Source of the DNA: Clostridiales bacterium
GTDB taxonomy: Bacteria > Bacillota > Clostridia > Saccharofermentanales > Saccharofermentanaceae
DNA: 40,794 bases
Direction: 5' to 3'
NCBI GenBank assembly: GCA_017509205.1
Contig: JAFWQF010000024.1
Location: forward strand, 1 to 40,794
Both the position numbers and the translations under genes were made by a program. Below are positions 25,101-34,036 of this stretch, piece by piece. How positions within the stretch are numbered: the stretch's first letter is position 1; the number at the start of each line of letters is the position of its first letter. Below the pieces are notes generated by a model. The model was not told the origin of the DNA. It made no database searches and worked only from the letters and a program-made list of their open reading frames with translations.

Positions 25101-25141
25101 ATAAGAAAAAGTATATCTCAGAAGTTAGCAAAAGCAAATAA

Positions 25142-25165
25142 AAACGGGCTGCGCACAGCCCGTTT
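25142..25165 (-). terminator. Intrinsic terminator after mscL
   Basis: AAACGGGCTG and CAGCCCGTTT form a 10-bp stem around the tetraloop CGCA (25152-25155). Read on the minus strand it is followed by TTATTTGC, with TTT inside the stem base adding to the U tract. Confidence 0.85.
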
Positions 25166-25186
25166 GTCGGTTCACTTATGAAAGGA

Positions 25187-25624
25187 TTACTTCGCTTTGA
25201 GGATGTCCTTGATCTCCGTGAGGAGCTTGACCTCGTCGGAGGGTTCCGGAGGTGCTGCGGGAGCTTCTTCTTCCTTCTTCTTGCCGAGGTTCTTGAGTGC
25301 GTTGATGGCCTTGAGCATTGCGAAGAGGATGAGAGCCATGATCAGGAAGTTGATGATGGCGCTGATGAAAGAACCGTAGTTAAGTGAAAGCTTCTGAACG
25401 TCTTCAAGAGCCATACCTTCGTAATTTACCCAGGGAAGCCTGATGGAGCCGGCAATGTTGGCGCCGCCTACTGAATTGATGAGCGGTGAGATGAAGTTGT
25501 CGGTGAAGGATGTGACGATATCCTTGAAAGCTGCACCGATGATGACACCGATAGCCATATCTACAACGTTGCCCTTGAGCGCGAATTCTTTGAATTCAGT
25601 TGTAAACTTCTTGATAAAACCCAT
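25187..25624 (-). CDS. mscL: Large-conductance mechanosensitive channel
   Basis: 145 residues; a homopentameric channel that opens under membrane tension to release solutes during hypo-osmotic shock. The N-terminal amphipathic helix (GFIKKFTTEFKEFALKGN) and TM1 (VVDMAIGVIIGAAFKDIV) are textbook MscL. The periplasmic loop is at ~50-75. TM2 (SAIINFLIMALILFAMLKA) follows, then the basic-acidic C-terminal bundle (KKEEEAP, LLTEIKDILKAK). AAGGAGG (plus-strand 25633-25639) gives an ideal ribosome binding site 8 bases from the start. A terminator at its 3' end and one upstream make it monocistronic or co-transcribed only by read-through. Confidence 0.97.
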   Translation of the reverse strand: MGFIKKFTTEFKEFALKGNVVDMAIGVIIGAAFKDIVTSFTDNFISPLINSVGGANIAGSIRLPWVNYEGMALEDVQKLSLNYGSFISAIINFLIMALILFAMLKAINALKNLGKKKEEEAPAAPPEPSDEVKLLTEIKDILKAK

Positions 25625-25655
25625 ATACAGATCCTCCTTAAGGTTTTCTAATTAA

Positions 25656-25681
25656 ATGCCCGGACCTGACGAGCCGGGCAT
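25656..25681 (-). terminator. Hairpin after the small P-loop gene, probable terminator
   Basis: ATGCCCGG (25656-25663) and CCGGGCAT (25674-25681) form an 8-bp stem with a 10-base loop. The minus-strand continuation TTTAATTAG is a weak U tract, so some read-through into mscL is likely. Confidence 0.55.
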
Positions 25682-25704
25682 AGTTAGCTTAAATTGTGTC
25701 CTGA

Positions 25705-26112
25705 TCAGAAAAACTTCTTAACTGTGTCAGGGATGTTCTCGATGTCACCGCTGAGAAGAAGTGTAACGGTGATGGGCTTGTCTGCAAGGAAAGCATCGAG
25801 CTTGCCGAGGAAATCGCCGAGAGCGTTGAAATCATAGTTGTCAGCGATCTTGCAGATAGCGTCGATATAGATATGAGTAAGGTCATAATCCTTGGAGCAG
25901 ATGCCGCACAGGAATGCCAATACCTGGTCGAAACCCGTAACAGGGTATTCCTTCATATTAACGAGACGGACGGTGGGCTTCAGGAGCTGGTCGAGGCGGT
26001 TGCCGCGCTCGATGCAGACGACGTTGCTGTCGGATGCTGCTACGGCGTTGATGTCATCGACAAGCTTAGCCGTCTTGCCTGTGCCCTTGGGTCCTGCAAT
26101 AACTTTGATCAT
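25705..26112 (-). CDS. Small P-loop NTPase of unknown function
   Basis: 135 residues from the Met at 26112, chosen because AGGAGA (plus-strand 26121-26127) precedes it; an 11-residue upstream extension lacks a ribosome binding site. The Walker A motif GPKGTGKT is at residues 7-14, and a Walker B-like HIYIDAI is near residue 85. It ends with SGDIENIPDTVKKFF. Small stand-alone Walker NTPases like this are common in Clostridia and often annotated only as ATP-binding. I do not recognise a named family or a partner. It is divergent from the rimP operon and upstream of mscL in the same direction. Confidence 0.75.
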   Translation of the reverse strand: MIKVIAGPKGTGKTAKLVDDINAVAASDSNVVCIERGNRLDQLLKPTVRLVNMKEYPVTGFDQVLAFLCGICSKDYDLTHIYIDAICKIADNYDFNALGDFLGKLDAFLADKPITVTLLLSGDIENIPDTVKKFF

Positions 26113-26180
26113 AAGGTGTTTCTCCTTTGGGGATTTTATTTCCATAGGAATTTTCTGGATATGGATATTTTACTTTAATT

Positions 26181-26245
26181 GCCAAATGAAATGAATAGCC
26201 AAATGTTAAATTAATCAGAAACTTTTTCTGTTTGCATGCCAAATG
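26181..26245. repeat. Three direct repeats of GCCAAATG in the divergent rimP/NTPase region
   Basis: GCCAAATG occurs at 26181-26188, 26198-26205 and 26238-26245, spaced 17 and 40 bases apart. The last copy falls in the spacer of the candidate rimP promoter. It could be a regulator's binding site. Confidence 0.45.
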
Positions 26246-26260
26246 GGTATGTGTTAATAT
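26232..26260 (+). promoter_or_regulatory. Promoter for the rimP-nusA-infB operon
   Basis: TTGCAT (26232-26237), a 17-base spacer, then TAATAT (26255-26260) preceded by TGT, which makes an extended -10. The predicted start point is near 26267. Confidence 0.65.
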
Positions 26261-26326
26261 AAGTCCGTTCATAAAGATAGTTATTTTTTTGAACGGACTT
26301 GGCAGCAAGTCCGTTCTTTGTTTTTT
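26261..26326 (+). promoter_or_regulatory. Attenuator-like leader before rimP
   Basis: AAGTCCGTTC (26261-26270), GAACGGACTT (26291-26300) and AAGTCCGTTC (26307-26316) are three mutually complementary segments. The second and third form a 10-bp stem with loop GGCAGC followed by TTTGTTTTTT, an intrinsic terminator placed directly before the rimP ribosome binding site (AGGAGG 26327-26332). The first and second could form a competing stem, if the transcript begins early enough. Confidence 0.75.
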
Positions 26327-26345
26327 AGGAGGCAGAAGAGCGTTC

Positions 26346-26810
26346 ATGGGCAAGAGGTCCAAGACAGCGCAAAAAGCGTTTGAAATAGCCGAACCTTTGG
26401 TAAAGGAACTGGGTCTTGACCTGGTCGACGTTTCCTATGCCAAAGAGGGCGGCAAGATGTTCCTTAGGCTCTATGTCGACAAGAAGGGCGGTATCGGCAT
26501 CGATGACTGTGAGACGGTCAGCAAGGCGACGGATCCCGTTCTCGAGAAGGAGCTCGGATTGGACTACGACTATTTCGAAGTCTCGTCACCGGGACTTACA
26601 AGGCCCCTCGAGACAGTCTCCGACTATCTGCGTTACATGGGAGAGACGCTCGACGTGTCTCTTTACGCGCCCATTGACGGTGTAAAGGAATTCTCATGTG
26701 TCTGCGAGGACGCATCGGAAGATAAAGTGAAGCTTAAGGCTTCAAATGGTACGGAATATGAGCTTGCTTTGAGCGACATCGCCAAAGCCGTAAGACATAT
26801 TGAGTTTTAA
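26346..26810 (+). CDS. rimP: Ribosome maturation factor RimP
   Basis: 154 residues; assists assembly of the 30S subunit. The N-terminal domain holds LVKELGLDLVDVSYAKEGG and the signature LRLYVDKKGGIGIDDCETVS. VSSPGLTRPLETVSDY lies near residue 83, and the C-terminal SH3-like domain carries VKLKASNGTEYELALSDIAKA. It is the first gene of the conserved nusA-infB operon. Start ATG 26346 is the first Met after the terminator; the AGGAGG 13 bases upstream is rather far, and a weaker GAAGAG is closer. Confidence 0.95.
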   Translation: MGKRSKTAQKAFEIAEPLVKELGLDLVDVSYAKEGGKMFLRLYVDKKGGIGIDDCETVSKATDPVLEKELGLDYDYFEVSSPGLTRPLETVSDYLRYMGETLDVSLYAPIDGVKEFSCVCEDASEDKVKLKASNGTEYELALSDIAKAVRHIEF

Positions 26811-26851
26811 GTAAGTTTATCAATAGTACTACAGAGGAGGTCACTTTCAGG

Positions 26852-28033
26852 ATGGCTAAGAGAAAGAGTGAAGAGGAACCCAGAGAGACAATAGTCGACC
26901 TCGTCAAGCTGCTCGCAGAAGAGCGCGACATTGACGAGGAAGAGGTTTTCCAGGCAATAGAGAGCGGTATCGTTGCTGCTTACAAGAGAGAGTTCGGCGG
27001 AAACAGGCAGGACATCAAGTTCGTTAACGCCGAGATCGACCGTGAATCCGGTGAGATTTATGTTTACAAGCTCGTTGAGGTCGTTGACGAAGTTCTCGAT
27101 GACGCAAACGAGATCTCCATCGAAGACGCAAAGGCAGTCGGTTATGAGGACGTTGAGATCGGCGACGAGATCGAGATCGGTATCGACGTAGAAGACCTCG
27201 GCCGTCTCGCTGCAGGTGCTGCAAAGAACGCCATAAACCAGAAGCTCAGAGATGCTGAGTCAACAAAGATCCAGAATGAGTTCCACGGCAAGATCGGTGA
27301 GATCACATCAGGAACCATCGTACGTAAGGATGCAAGAAACGTTTACGTAAACATCGGCCGTGCCGAGGCAATCGTAAGACGTGACGGACAGATCCGCAAC
27401 AACAGGAGCGAGCGTTACGATCAGGACAGGATCATGAAGTTCCTCGTAACAGGCGTTGAGGAAGCTAACGGCAGACCTTCAGTAGTTCTTTCCAGAACAG
27501 CTCCCGCACTCGTTGCAAAGCTTTTCGAGCTCGAAGTACCCGAGATCAAGAACGGCGACGTCATCATCAAGTCCGTTGCACGTGAACCCGGTTCAAGATC
27601 CAAGGTTGCTGTATATTCCAGAGATCCCGACATCGATGCAAAGGGTGCATGCGTAGGTCAGCGCGGACAGCGTGTCCAGCAGATCATGAACGAGCTCTCC
27701 GATGAGAAGATCGACATCGTTGACTGGAAGGAAGATGCAGCTCTGTTCATCAGCGAAGCTCTTCAGCCTGCAAAGGTCGTAAGAGTCGACACAGAGATCT
27801 CCACAAACGAGGACGGAACAGTTGAGCGTCATGCCAAGGTCATCGTTCCCGATCAGCAGTTCTCTCTTGCGATCGGCAAGAGCGGACAGAACGTAAGGCT
27901 CGCTGCAAGACTCACAGGCTTCAAGATCGACATCCGCAAGGAGTCCGATGAGAGCGATGAGGCTGCTAAGGTCCTCACAGACGGCTTCCAGGTCGTTGAC
28001 GAGGAAGAGGGCAAGGGAGATTCTGAAGCCTGA
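26852..28033 (+). CDS. nusA: Transcription termination/antitermination factor NusA
   Basis: 393 residues. The order is an N-terminal RNA polymerase-binding domain (~1-125), an S1 domain (~135-200, IGEITSGTIVRKDARNVYVNIG), then KH1 and KH2 (~215-365) with CVGQRGQRVQQIM and FSLAIGKSGQNVRLAARLTG. There are no C-terminal acidic repeats, as normal in Gram-positives; a short acidic tail closes the protein. It binds RNA polymerase, slows it at pauses and stimulates termination. AGGAGG at 26835-26840 is the ribosome binding site. The terminator in front of rimP may be its own control site. Confidence 0.97.
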   Translation: MAKRKSEEEPRETIVDLVKLLAEERDIDEEEVFQAIESGIVAAYKREFGGNRQDIKFVNAEIDRESGEIYVYKLVEVVDEVLDDANEISIEDAKAVGYEDVEIGDEIEIGIDVEDLGRLAAGAAKNAINQKLRDAESTKIQNEFHGKIGEITSGTIVRKDARNVYVNIGRAEAIVRRDGQIRNNRSERYDQDRIMKFLVTGVEEANGRPSVVLSRTAPALVAKLFELEVPEIKNGDVIIKSVAREPGSRSKVAVYSRDPDIDAKGACVGQRGQRVQQIMNELSDEKIDIVDWKEDAALFISEALQPAKVVRVDTEISTNEDGTVERHAKVIVPDQQFSLAIGKSGQNVRLAARLTGFKIDIRKESDESDEAAKVLTDGFQVVDEEEGKGDSEA

Positions 28034-28314
28034 TGAAGAAGAAACCGCAGAGAAGCTGTGTTTGCTGCAGAACAACGAGGGACAAGGGCGACCTTCTGCG
28101 CGTCGTGTCTCTTGCTGACGGAAGCATAGTCTACGATCCGACGGGAAAGGCTCCCGGAAGGGGATCTTATCTTTGCAAAAACGAAGAATGCATAAAGACG
28201 GAGCTCAAGAAGGCTGCTAGGCTTTCAAAGGGTCTCCGCAGGGCAATAAGCGACGAGGAGGCAAAAGCCCTCGCGCAGGAAATGCTCGCGGCAGCTGAAA
28301 AGGCGGGCGTATGA
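28033..28314 (+). CDS. rnpM: YlxR (RnpM-like) RNA-binding protein
   Basis: 93 residues of the DUF448 family. Typical features are RSCVCCRTTRDKGDLLRVV, DPTGKAPGRGSYLC and basic patches (LSKGLRRAI). In B. subtilis this protein has been linked to RNase P activity. The start overlaps the nusA stop (TGATG) and the stop overlaps ylxQ (ATGA), the usual coupled order of the operon. Confidence 0.93.
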   Translation: MKKKPQRSCVCCRTTRDKGDLLRVVSLADGSIVYDPTGKAPGRGSYLCKNEECIKTELKKAARLSKGLRRAISDEEAKALAQEMLAAAEKAGV

Positions 28315-28658
28315 ACGCCAAACAGCGCGTGATGGGAATGCTGGGCATGGCCCAGAGAGCAGGAAAGGTAATATCGGGAGCTGAAGGTGTCGCCTCGACC
28401 CTTTCTTCCGGAAAAGCCGAACTGCTGATCATAAGCCGCGACATATCGCGCAACACTCTGGATAAGATCCTGAGCGCCGCGGAAAAAAGTGAAAAAGTAA
28501 CAGGGAAACCCGTAACGTGCTTCAGGATCGGCACATCAGACGACCTGGGGATGGCGCTCGGCAAACCCGCCAGGACTGCCGCGGCAGTTACGGATAAGGC
28601 CTTTGCAAAAGGAATATCCGATCTGCTCGAAGGCATCAATGAGGAGGATGACATTTGA
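28311..28658 (+). CDS. ylxQ: L7Ae/L30e-family RNA-binding protein YlxQ
   Basis: 115 residues. The L7Ae fold is evident from [36 protein letters not shown] and a Gly/Arg-rich C terminus. Members of this family bind kink-turn RNA. It lies in the conserved position between ylxR and infB and overlaps both neighbours (ATGA at its start; its stop shares one base with the infB start). Confidence 0.92.
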   Translation: MNAKQRVMGMLGMAQRAGKVISGAEGVASTLSSGKAELLIISRDISRNTLDKILSAAEKSEKVTGKPVTCFRIGTSDDLGMALGKPARTAAAVTDKAFAKGISDLLEGINEEDDI

Positions 28659-31612
28659 TGAGTGAAGACAGCGAGAACAAGAAAAACGGTCTTACAGTCG
28701 GAGGCGTCTCAGGCAATAAGAAGATGAGGCTCGGAAGAGTCCACAAGAAGTCCGATAAGGGCGAGGAAACAGGAGCTGCTCCTGCGGCTGCTGTAACACC
28801 TGCACCCGCACCGGCACCTGCACCTGCTCCTGAGAAGCAGGAGAAGGCACTTGAGCAGGAGAAGCCTGCAAAGAAAGAAACAAAGAAGACCGAAGAAGCT
28901 GCTCCCGCAAAGAAGGCCACTAAGACAGCCAAGACGGCTGAAAAGGCTGAGAAAGCCGAGAAGACCGAAAAAGCTGAGAAGACAGAGGCCAAGCCTGCTG
29001 CAAAGCGCACTAAGAAGGCTGCTGAGACTGAAGAAGTAAAGGAAGAGGCTCCTGCAAAGGAAAAGCCCGCCAAGAAGGCTTCTTCAAAGACGGCAAAGGC
29101 TGCTGAGAGTGCTGAAGAGCCAAAGGAAGAAAAGAAGCCCGAGAAGGCTGAAGCTCCCGTAAAGGCTGAAGAAGCAAAGCCCGAGGAAGTTAAGGAAGCT
29201 CCCAAGGCCGAGGAGACAAAGCCTGAAGAGCCCAAGACTGAAGCACCCAAGGCTGAAGAAGTTAAGCCTGAGGAATCCAAGGCTGAAGAGCCCAATATCG
29301 TCAGACCTCAGCCGAGGCCGAGGCTTTCAGCTGCAGTCGTTTCTCTTGGTGACGCTCCTGCAAGAGGAGAGACCATCAGGAGCTCTACGATCATTACATA
29401 TACAGGCCGTGACAGGAAGAGTCCTGCAAGAAGCGGCGGCGGTTACGGCGGCCAGAATGGTCAGGGCGGCCAGGGCGGCTACGGCGGAGGCAGAGGTCCT
29501 CAGCGCGGCGGCGGATATCAGGGCCACGGCGGCAATGGCGGATTCGATAAGGACAAGGACGAGGAGCCCGGTCAGAAGAACCAGTTCAGACGTCCTGCAA
29601 GGCCGAAGGCTGAGTCCCCGATCGATGAGGTCAAGAAGAGCAGAACCAACTATGCTGAAAAGAGTGCTTTCGACAAGAAGCACAACGACAATACTGAGCG
29701 CAGGGACGGCAACGGCAAGGGAAGCTTCGCCGACAAGCGTCATCAGAACAACAATTCACGTTTCACGGGCCGCGTAAGCGAGGACGGTGAGTACGATGAA
29801 TATTCATACAAGAAGAAAAAGAAGAAGCAGTTCGAGGAGTCTGTTGCAGAGCAGCAGTCAATAACCGAGATCAAGATCCCCGCATTCATTACCGTTAAGG
29901 AATTTGCGGAAGGTATCGGCAAGAAGAGCTCTGAGATCATCATGGCTCTCATGAAGCTCGGCGTTATGGCTACCATCAACCAGGAACTTGATTTCGATAC
30001 GGCATGCCTCGTTGCAGACTCTTTCGGAATTAATGCTGAACTCCTTGAGGAGAAGACCGAAGAGGATATCCTTATCGATGACGGTGAGGGCAATCCCGAG
30101 AACCTCCAGCCGAGGCCGCCGGTCGTCGTTGTCATGGGTCACGTTGACCATGGTAAGACATCGCTCCTCGACAGGATCCGTTCCACAAACGTCATCGAAG
30201 GCGAAGCGGGCGGAATCACGCAGAAGATCGGTGCTTACACCGTAAGGCTCAAGGGACGTCAGATCACGTTCCTCGATACTCCGGGTCACGAAGCATTCAC
30301 AACGATGAGAGCGAGAGGTGCACAGTTCACCGATATCGCGATCCTCGTAGTTGCTGCAGACGACGGCGTCATGCCTCAGACGATCGAGGCCATCAACCAC
30401 GCTAAGGCTGCCAACACGGAGATCATCGTTGCCATCAACAAGATCGATAAGCCGGGTGCAAATCCGGATAAGGTTAAGCAGGAACTCACAAACTACGATC
30501 TCATCTGCGAAGAGTGGGGCGGAAACACCATCATGGTCCCCATCTCCGCAAAGAAGGGCATCGGCATCGATGACCTGCTCGAAAACGTTCTGCTTACTGC
30601 AGACATCATGGAGCTCAAGGCTGATCCTACCGGTCAGGCAAAGGGTGCCGTTATCGAGGCTCAGCTCGACAAGAACAGAGGTCCTGTCGCTTCAGTTCTC
30701 GTACAGCGCGGTACGCTCAAGCAGGGCGACACCGTTGTCTGCGGACCTATCATGGGCAACATCAGAGCCATGTACGACGATAAGGGCAACCCGATCAAGA
30801 AAGCAGGTCCTTCAGTACCTGTCGAGATCTTAGGTCTCCCTGAAGTTCCTGAGGCAGGCGAACTGCTCTATGCCGTAACAGACGACAAGACAGCACGTCA
30901 GCTCGTTGAGAAGAGAAAGATCAAGCAGCGTGAAGAGCAGCTCCACAGATCGTCCAAGATGAGCCTTGAGACACTTGCAGCACAGATGGCAGCAGGCGAT
31001 GTCAAGGATCTCAACATCATCATCAAAGCAGACGACAGAGGTTCCGTCGAGGCTGTCCAGCAGTCCCTCGAGAAGCTCTCCAACGATGAGGTCAAGGTCA
31101 AGGTCGTTCACGGCGGTGTCGGTGCCATCAACGAATCCGATATCGTTCTCGCTGACGTATCCAACGCCATCATCATCGGCTTCAACGTACGTCCTAACCA
31201 GATGATCATCGACAAGGCCAAGGAAGCAGGCGTTGACATCAGACTCTACAGTGTCATCTACAACGCTATCGAGGATGTCGAGAACGCTATGAAGGGTATG
31301 CTTGCACCTAAGATCGAAGAGGTCATCACGGGTCACGCAGAGATCAGACAGCTGTTCAAGGTCAGCGGTATCGGTACCATCGGAGGCTGCTATGTCACTG
31401 ACGGTAAGATCACCCGCGGTACAAAGGTCAGAGTCATCAGAGACGGTGTCGTTGCTTATACTGGTGAGCTCGGTTCGCTCCAGCACGAGAAGGATTCCGT
31501 AAAGGAAGCCCTTGCAGGACACGAGTGCGGTCTTACTGTCGAGAAGTACAACGACATCAAGATCGGTGACATAATCGAAGCATTCGGTAATATCGAGGTT
31601 GCAAGAGACTGA
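28658..31612 (+). CDS. infB: Translation initiation factor IF-2
   Basis: 984 residues, a large IF-2. The first ~240 residues are Ala/Lys/Glu/Pro low complexity ([28 protein letters not shown]). A Gly-rich patch ([14 protein letters not shown] and [11 protein letters not shown]) lies at ~262-295. The IF-2 N-domain is at ~410-470 ([20 protein letters not shown]). The GTPase domain starts near 490: G1 [19 protein letters not shown]3 DTPGHEAF and G4 NKIDKPG. Domains II-IV follow ([25 protein letters not shown]). It places initiator tRNA on the 30S subunit. ATG 28658 is chosen; GGAGG at 28643-28647 is 10 bases upstream. The N-terminal extension is long for Bacillota. Confidence 0.97.
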   Translation: MSEDSENKKNGLTVGGVSGNKKMRLGRVHKKSDKGEETGAAPAAAVTPAPAPAPAPAPEKQEKALEQEKPAKKETKKTEEAAPAKKATKTAKTAEKAEKAEKTEKAEKTEAKPAAKRTKKAAETEEVKEEAPAKEKPAKKASSKTAKAAESAEEPKEEKKPEKAEAPVKAEEAKPEEVKEAPKAEETKPEEPKTEAPKAEEVKPEESKAEEPNIVRPQPRPRLSAAVVSLGDAPARGETIRSSTIITYTGRDRKSPARSGGGYGGQNGQGGQGGYGGGRGPQRGGGYQGHGGNGGFDKDKDEEPGQKNQFRRPARPKAESPIDEVKKSRTNYAEKSAFDKKHNDNTERRDGNGKGSFADKRHQNNNSRFTGRVSEDGEYDEYSYKKKKKKQFEESVAEQQSITEIKIPAFITVKEFAEGIGKKSSEIIMALMKLGVMATINQELDFDTACLVADSFGINAELLEEKTEEDILIDDGEGNPENLQPRPPVVVVMGHVDHGKTSLLDRIRSTNVIEGEAGGITQKIGAYTVRLKGRQITFLDTPGHEAFTTMRARGAQFTDIAILVVAADDGVMPQTIEAINHAKAANTEIIVAINKIDKPGANPDKVKQELTNYDLICEEWGGNTIMVPISAKKGIGIDDLLENVLLTADIMELKADPTGQAKGAVIEAQLDKNRGPVASVLVQRGTLKQGDTVVCGPIMGNIRAMYDDKGNPIKKAGPSVPVEILGLPEVPEAGELLYAVTDDKTARQLVEKRKIKQREEQLHRSSKMSLETLAAQMAAGDVKDLNIIIKADDRGSVEAVQQSLEKLSNDEVKVKVVHGGVGAINESDIVLADVSNAIIIGFNVRPNQMIIDKAKEAGVDIRLYSVIYNAIEDVENAMKGMLAPKIEEVITGHAEIRQLFKVSGIGTIGGCYVTDGKITRGTKVRVIRDGVVAYTGELGSLQHEKDSVKEALAGHECGLTVEKYNDIKIGDIIEAFGNIEVARD

Positions 31613-31615
31613 TAA

Positions 31616-32044
31616 ATGAAAAGAAGAAGACCTGAAATAGTCGGCGACGAGATGCAGAAAGTCATCTCCACGATCATAGCGACGAGGCTGAAGGACCCCA
31701 GGGTTCCCTTCATGACCTCGGTCACCGGCGTTAAGATGAGCTCAGATCTTTCGCATGCCACTGTCTTCATTTCCGTATACGGAGATGACAAGACAAAGAA
31801 GGATGCGATGGATGCTCTCGAGCACGCCAAGGGATTCATCCGCTATGAGGCAGTGCAGGAGATCAAGCTGAGGATCGCCCCCGAGCTGCATTTCAAGCTC
31901 GATAACACTCTTGACGAGGCGGCAAGAATGGATGCGCTCATCAGCAAGACCATCGCCGAGGACGAGAGAAGACGTGCTGAACGTGAGAAGCGCGAGCAGG
32001 GCAGTGAAAACGTAAGCGAGGATTCAAGCAGCGAAAATGATTGA
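31616..32044 (+). CDS. rbfA: Ribosome-binding factor A
   Basis: 142 residues, KH-like fold: RRRPEIVGDEMQKVISTIIA at the start, LKDPRVPFMTSVTGVKMSSD, ATVFISVYGD, and IRYEAVQEIKLRIAPELHF. The acidic, Ser-rich tail (~118-142) is family-typical. It helps 30S maturation at the 5' end of 16S rRNA. It starts 3 bases after infB and overlaps the DHH phosphoesterase gene by 8. Confidence 0.94.
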   Translation: MKRRRPEIVGDEMQKVISTIIATRLKDPRVPFMTSVTGVKMSSDLSHATVFISVYGDDKTKKDAMDALEHAKGFIRYEAVQEIKLRIAPELHFKLDNTLDEAARMDALISKTIAEDERRRAEREKREQGSENVSEDSSSEND

Positions 32045-33104
32045 TAAGTATCTGGCAGATTCCGAACGCATAGGAAGGCAGCTCATAGATATGGCTGCCG
32101 CTCTCAAGAAGGAGAACGGCGTGTGCCTTATCTTCCTTCACCGGAGCGTTGACGGAGACTGCGTAGGTTCCGCATGCGGTCTTTGCGAGGCACTTCGCAG
32201 GATCGGTGTTGAAGCATATGTTGCAATGCCTGAGGAACTCCCTGAGAACATGAATTTCCTGGGAGTTTCCGGACTTCTTTTCGACGTGACTGCAGATACA
32301 GATGTCGTGAAAACGTTCAGGGAAAGCGGAATGGTCTTTGACAGAAAGTTCACAAGGGCCATTTCAGTTGACATCTCTGAATCAGACAGGATGGGTGCCT
32401 GCGGTGAATACTTCGATAAGTGCCCGAATAAGATAATCATCGATCACCATGCTTCAGTAAGCATGCGTTCGGATAATATGTGGATCGAGCCTGAAGCATC
32501 ATCTGCCTGTGAGCTCGTATACTATGTTATCTGCTCAACCGCAAAGCTTCTCGGAAAGCCCGTCAGCGCGCTTGCAGACAAGCTCTGCGCGGGCTGCCTT
32601 ATCGCGGGTATGGTAACAGATACCGGAAGATTCACATACAAGAATACACAACCCGAGACACTTATTTCAGCCGGTGAGCTGATGGCATTAGGAGGAGACA
32701 TCTCAGCTGTCTGCTATAACCTTTTTGATCTCAAGAAAAAGTCTAAATTCAGGCTTTCCGCAGCGGCACGCTCTAAGGCGGAGTTCCTCTGTGACGGCCA
32801 GTTTGCGATAAGCGTTGTACCTTATTCGATGTTTAAGGAATACGGAGCAGGTTCAGACGGAGTTGATGACGTAGTTTCCGCGTTAAGGGACGTTGACGGC
32901 GTTGAGGTCGCTATCGTATTAAGGGAACTCGAAAACGGCGAGATCAGAGGTAACGTCAGATCCAATGACGGTTTTAATTCCGCAGCATTTGCAGGAATTT
33001 ACGGCGGCGGCGGACACCTGCGCGCAGCCGGTTTCACAGTTAGAGACCGGAAGATAGACGCTCTTGCCGATGAGGTCAGGGAGCGTGTGGAAAAACTCCT
33101 ATGA
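32037..33104 (+). CDS. nrnA: DHH family phosphoesterase (NrnA-like)
   Basis: 355 residues. Motif I is HRSVDGDCVGSA, with the usual Pro replaced by Val. The DHH motif proper is IIIDHHASV near residue 137, GMVTDTGRFTYKN is near 197, and the DHHA1 signature GGGGHLRAAGF is near 321. NrnA breaks down short RNA oligonucleotides and 3'-phosphoadenosine 5'-phosphate. Its position between rbfA and truB is conserved in Bacillota. It overlaps truB by 4 bases (ATGA). Confidence 0.9.
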   Translation: MIDKYLADSERIGRQLIDMAAALKKENGVCLIFLHRSVDGDCVGSACGLCEALRRIGVEAYVAMPEELPENMNFLGVSGLLFDVTADTDVVKTFRESGMVFDRKFTRAISVDISESDRMGACGEYFDKCPNKIIIDHHASVSMRSDNMWIEPEASSACELVYYVICSTAKLLGKPVSALADKLCAGCLIAGMVTDTGRFTYKNTQPETLISAGELMALGGDISAVCYNLFDLKKKSKFRLSAAARSKAEFLCDGQFAISVVPYSMFKEYGAGSDGVDDVVSALRDVDGVEVAIVLRELENGEIRGNVRSNDGFNSAAFAGIYGGGGHLRAAGFTVRDRKIDALADEVRERVEKLL

Positions 33105-34036
33105 TCTTTGACGGAGTCATCCTCGTAGACAAACCCGAAGGCTGGACGTCATTCAAGACGGACAGTGCGATAAAGAAACTGACCGGCTCACGTAAGGCCG
33201 GTCATTTAGGTACGCTCGATCCCTTTGCAACGGGCCTTCTGCCTGTGTTCTGCGGCAAGGGACTCAAGTACCTCAGATTCTGCGAAGGCTACGACAAAGA
33301 GTATCAGTGCAGGGCAGTTTTCGGTGCGGTTACGGATACCGGAGACTGCACGGGCGAAATCCTTTCAGAGAACTATCCTTCTGAAGAAGAGATGGCTGAA
33401 CTCGTGTCGACAGACTTTGCGAAAGTGCGTGAAGCATTTGCAAAGATCGCAAAGATGACGGAGCAGAAACCGCCTTCATATTCCGCTAAGAAGATTGGCG
33501 GAGTAAAGGCTTACGACCTTGCAAGAAAAGGTGAGGAAGTAGATCTCCCTCCTGCGAAGATAAAGATCTACAGCCTTGTGATAGATAAGATCGAAAAGCT
33601 CGAAAAGGGCTTTGCCGTTGAGTTTACGTGTCACTGTTCCAAGGGTACTTACATCAGGACCATCTGCACCGATTGTGGTGAGATGTTAGGTTACGGTGCT
33701 TATGCCAAGAATTTGAGAAGGACTAAAAACGGACCTTTTGGAATTGAAAACGCTCATGTTCCGGATGATCTTTTTATGATGGCGGAAGCTGAAGACTATT
33801 CATTCCTCATGGATTCACAGATCGCCATATCACATATTCCTGAAGTCGTGCTTGATGTAAAGCAGGCAAAAGACCTGAGCTTCGGAAAAAAGATAGAATT
33901 CAGAGGTGCTGAGGTTACGTCTGAAAAGACATATTACCGCGCAGTCTTTGAAGGAAAAACCATGGCTGTCGTTTATCCCGCGAAAGAGAATGGAAAGACC
34001 GTGATGCGCATAGAGAGGTTCTTTGCCAATGATTAA
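33101..34036 (+). CDS. truB: tRNA pseudouridine(55) synthase
   Basis: 311 residues; converts U55 in the T-loop of tRNAs. Key motifs are KPEGWTSFKTD, GHLGTLDPFATGLLPV with the catalytic Asp in LDP, YQCRAVFGAVTDTGD, KPPSYSAKKIGG and KGTYIRTICTDCGEMLG. The C-terminal extension is PUA-like. It overlaps its two neighbours by 4 and 8 bases. Confidence 0.95.
   Translation: MIFDGVILVDKPEGWTSFKTDSAIKKLTGSRKAGHLGTLDPFATGLLPVFCGKGLKYLRFCEGYDKEYQCRAVFGAVTDTGDCTGEILSENYPSEEEMAELVSTDFAKVREAFAKIAKMTEQKPPSYSAKKIGGVKAYDLARKGEEVDLPPAKIKIYSLVIDKIEKLEKGFAVEFTCHCSKGTYIRTICTDCGEMLGYGAYAKNLRRTKNGPFGIENAHVPDDLFMMAEAEDYSFLMDSQIAISHIPEVVLDVKQAKDLSFGKKIEFRGAEVTSEKTYYRAVFEGKTMAVVYPAKENGKTVMRIERFFAND

Noticed and set aside
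28636..29295. Ser/Ala-rich open frame on the minus strand opposite infB
   Set aside because: It is the reverse complement of the Ala/Lys/Glu repeats of IF-2; its composition is a mirror of that low complexity, not a gene. The same holds for the Ala/Ser frame opposite 21597.
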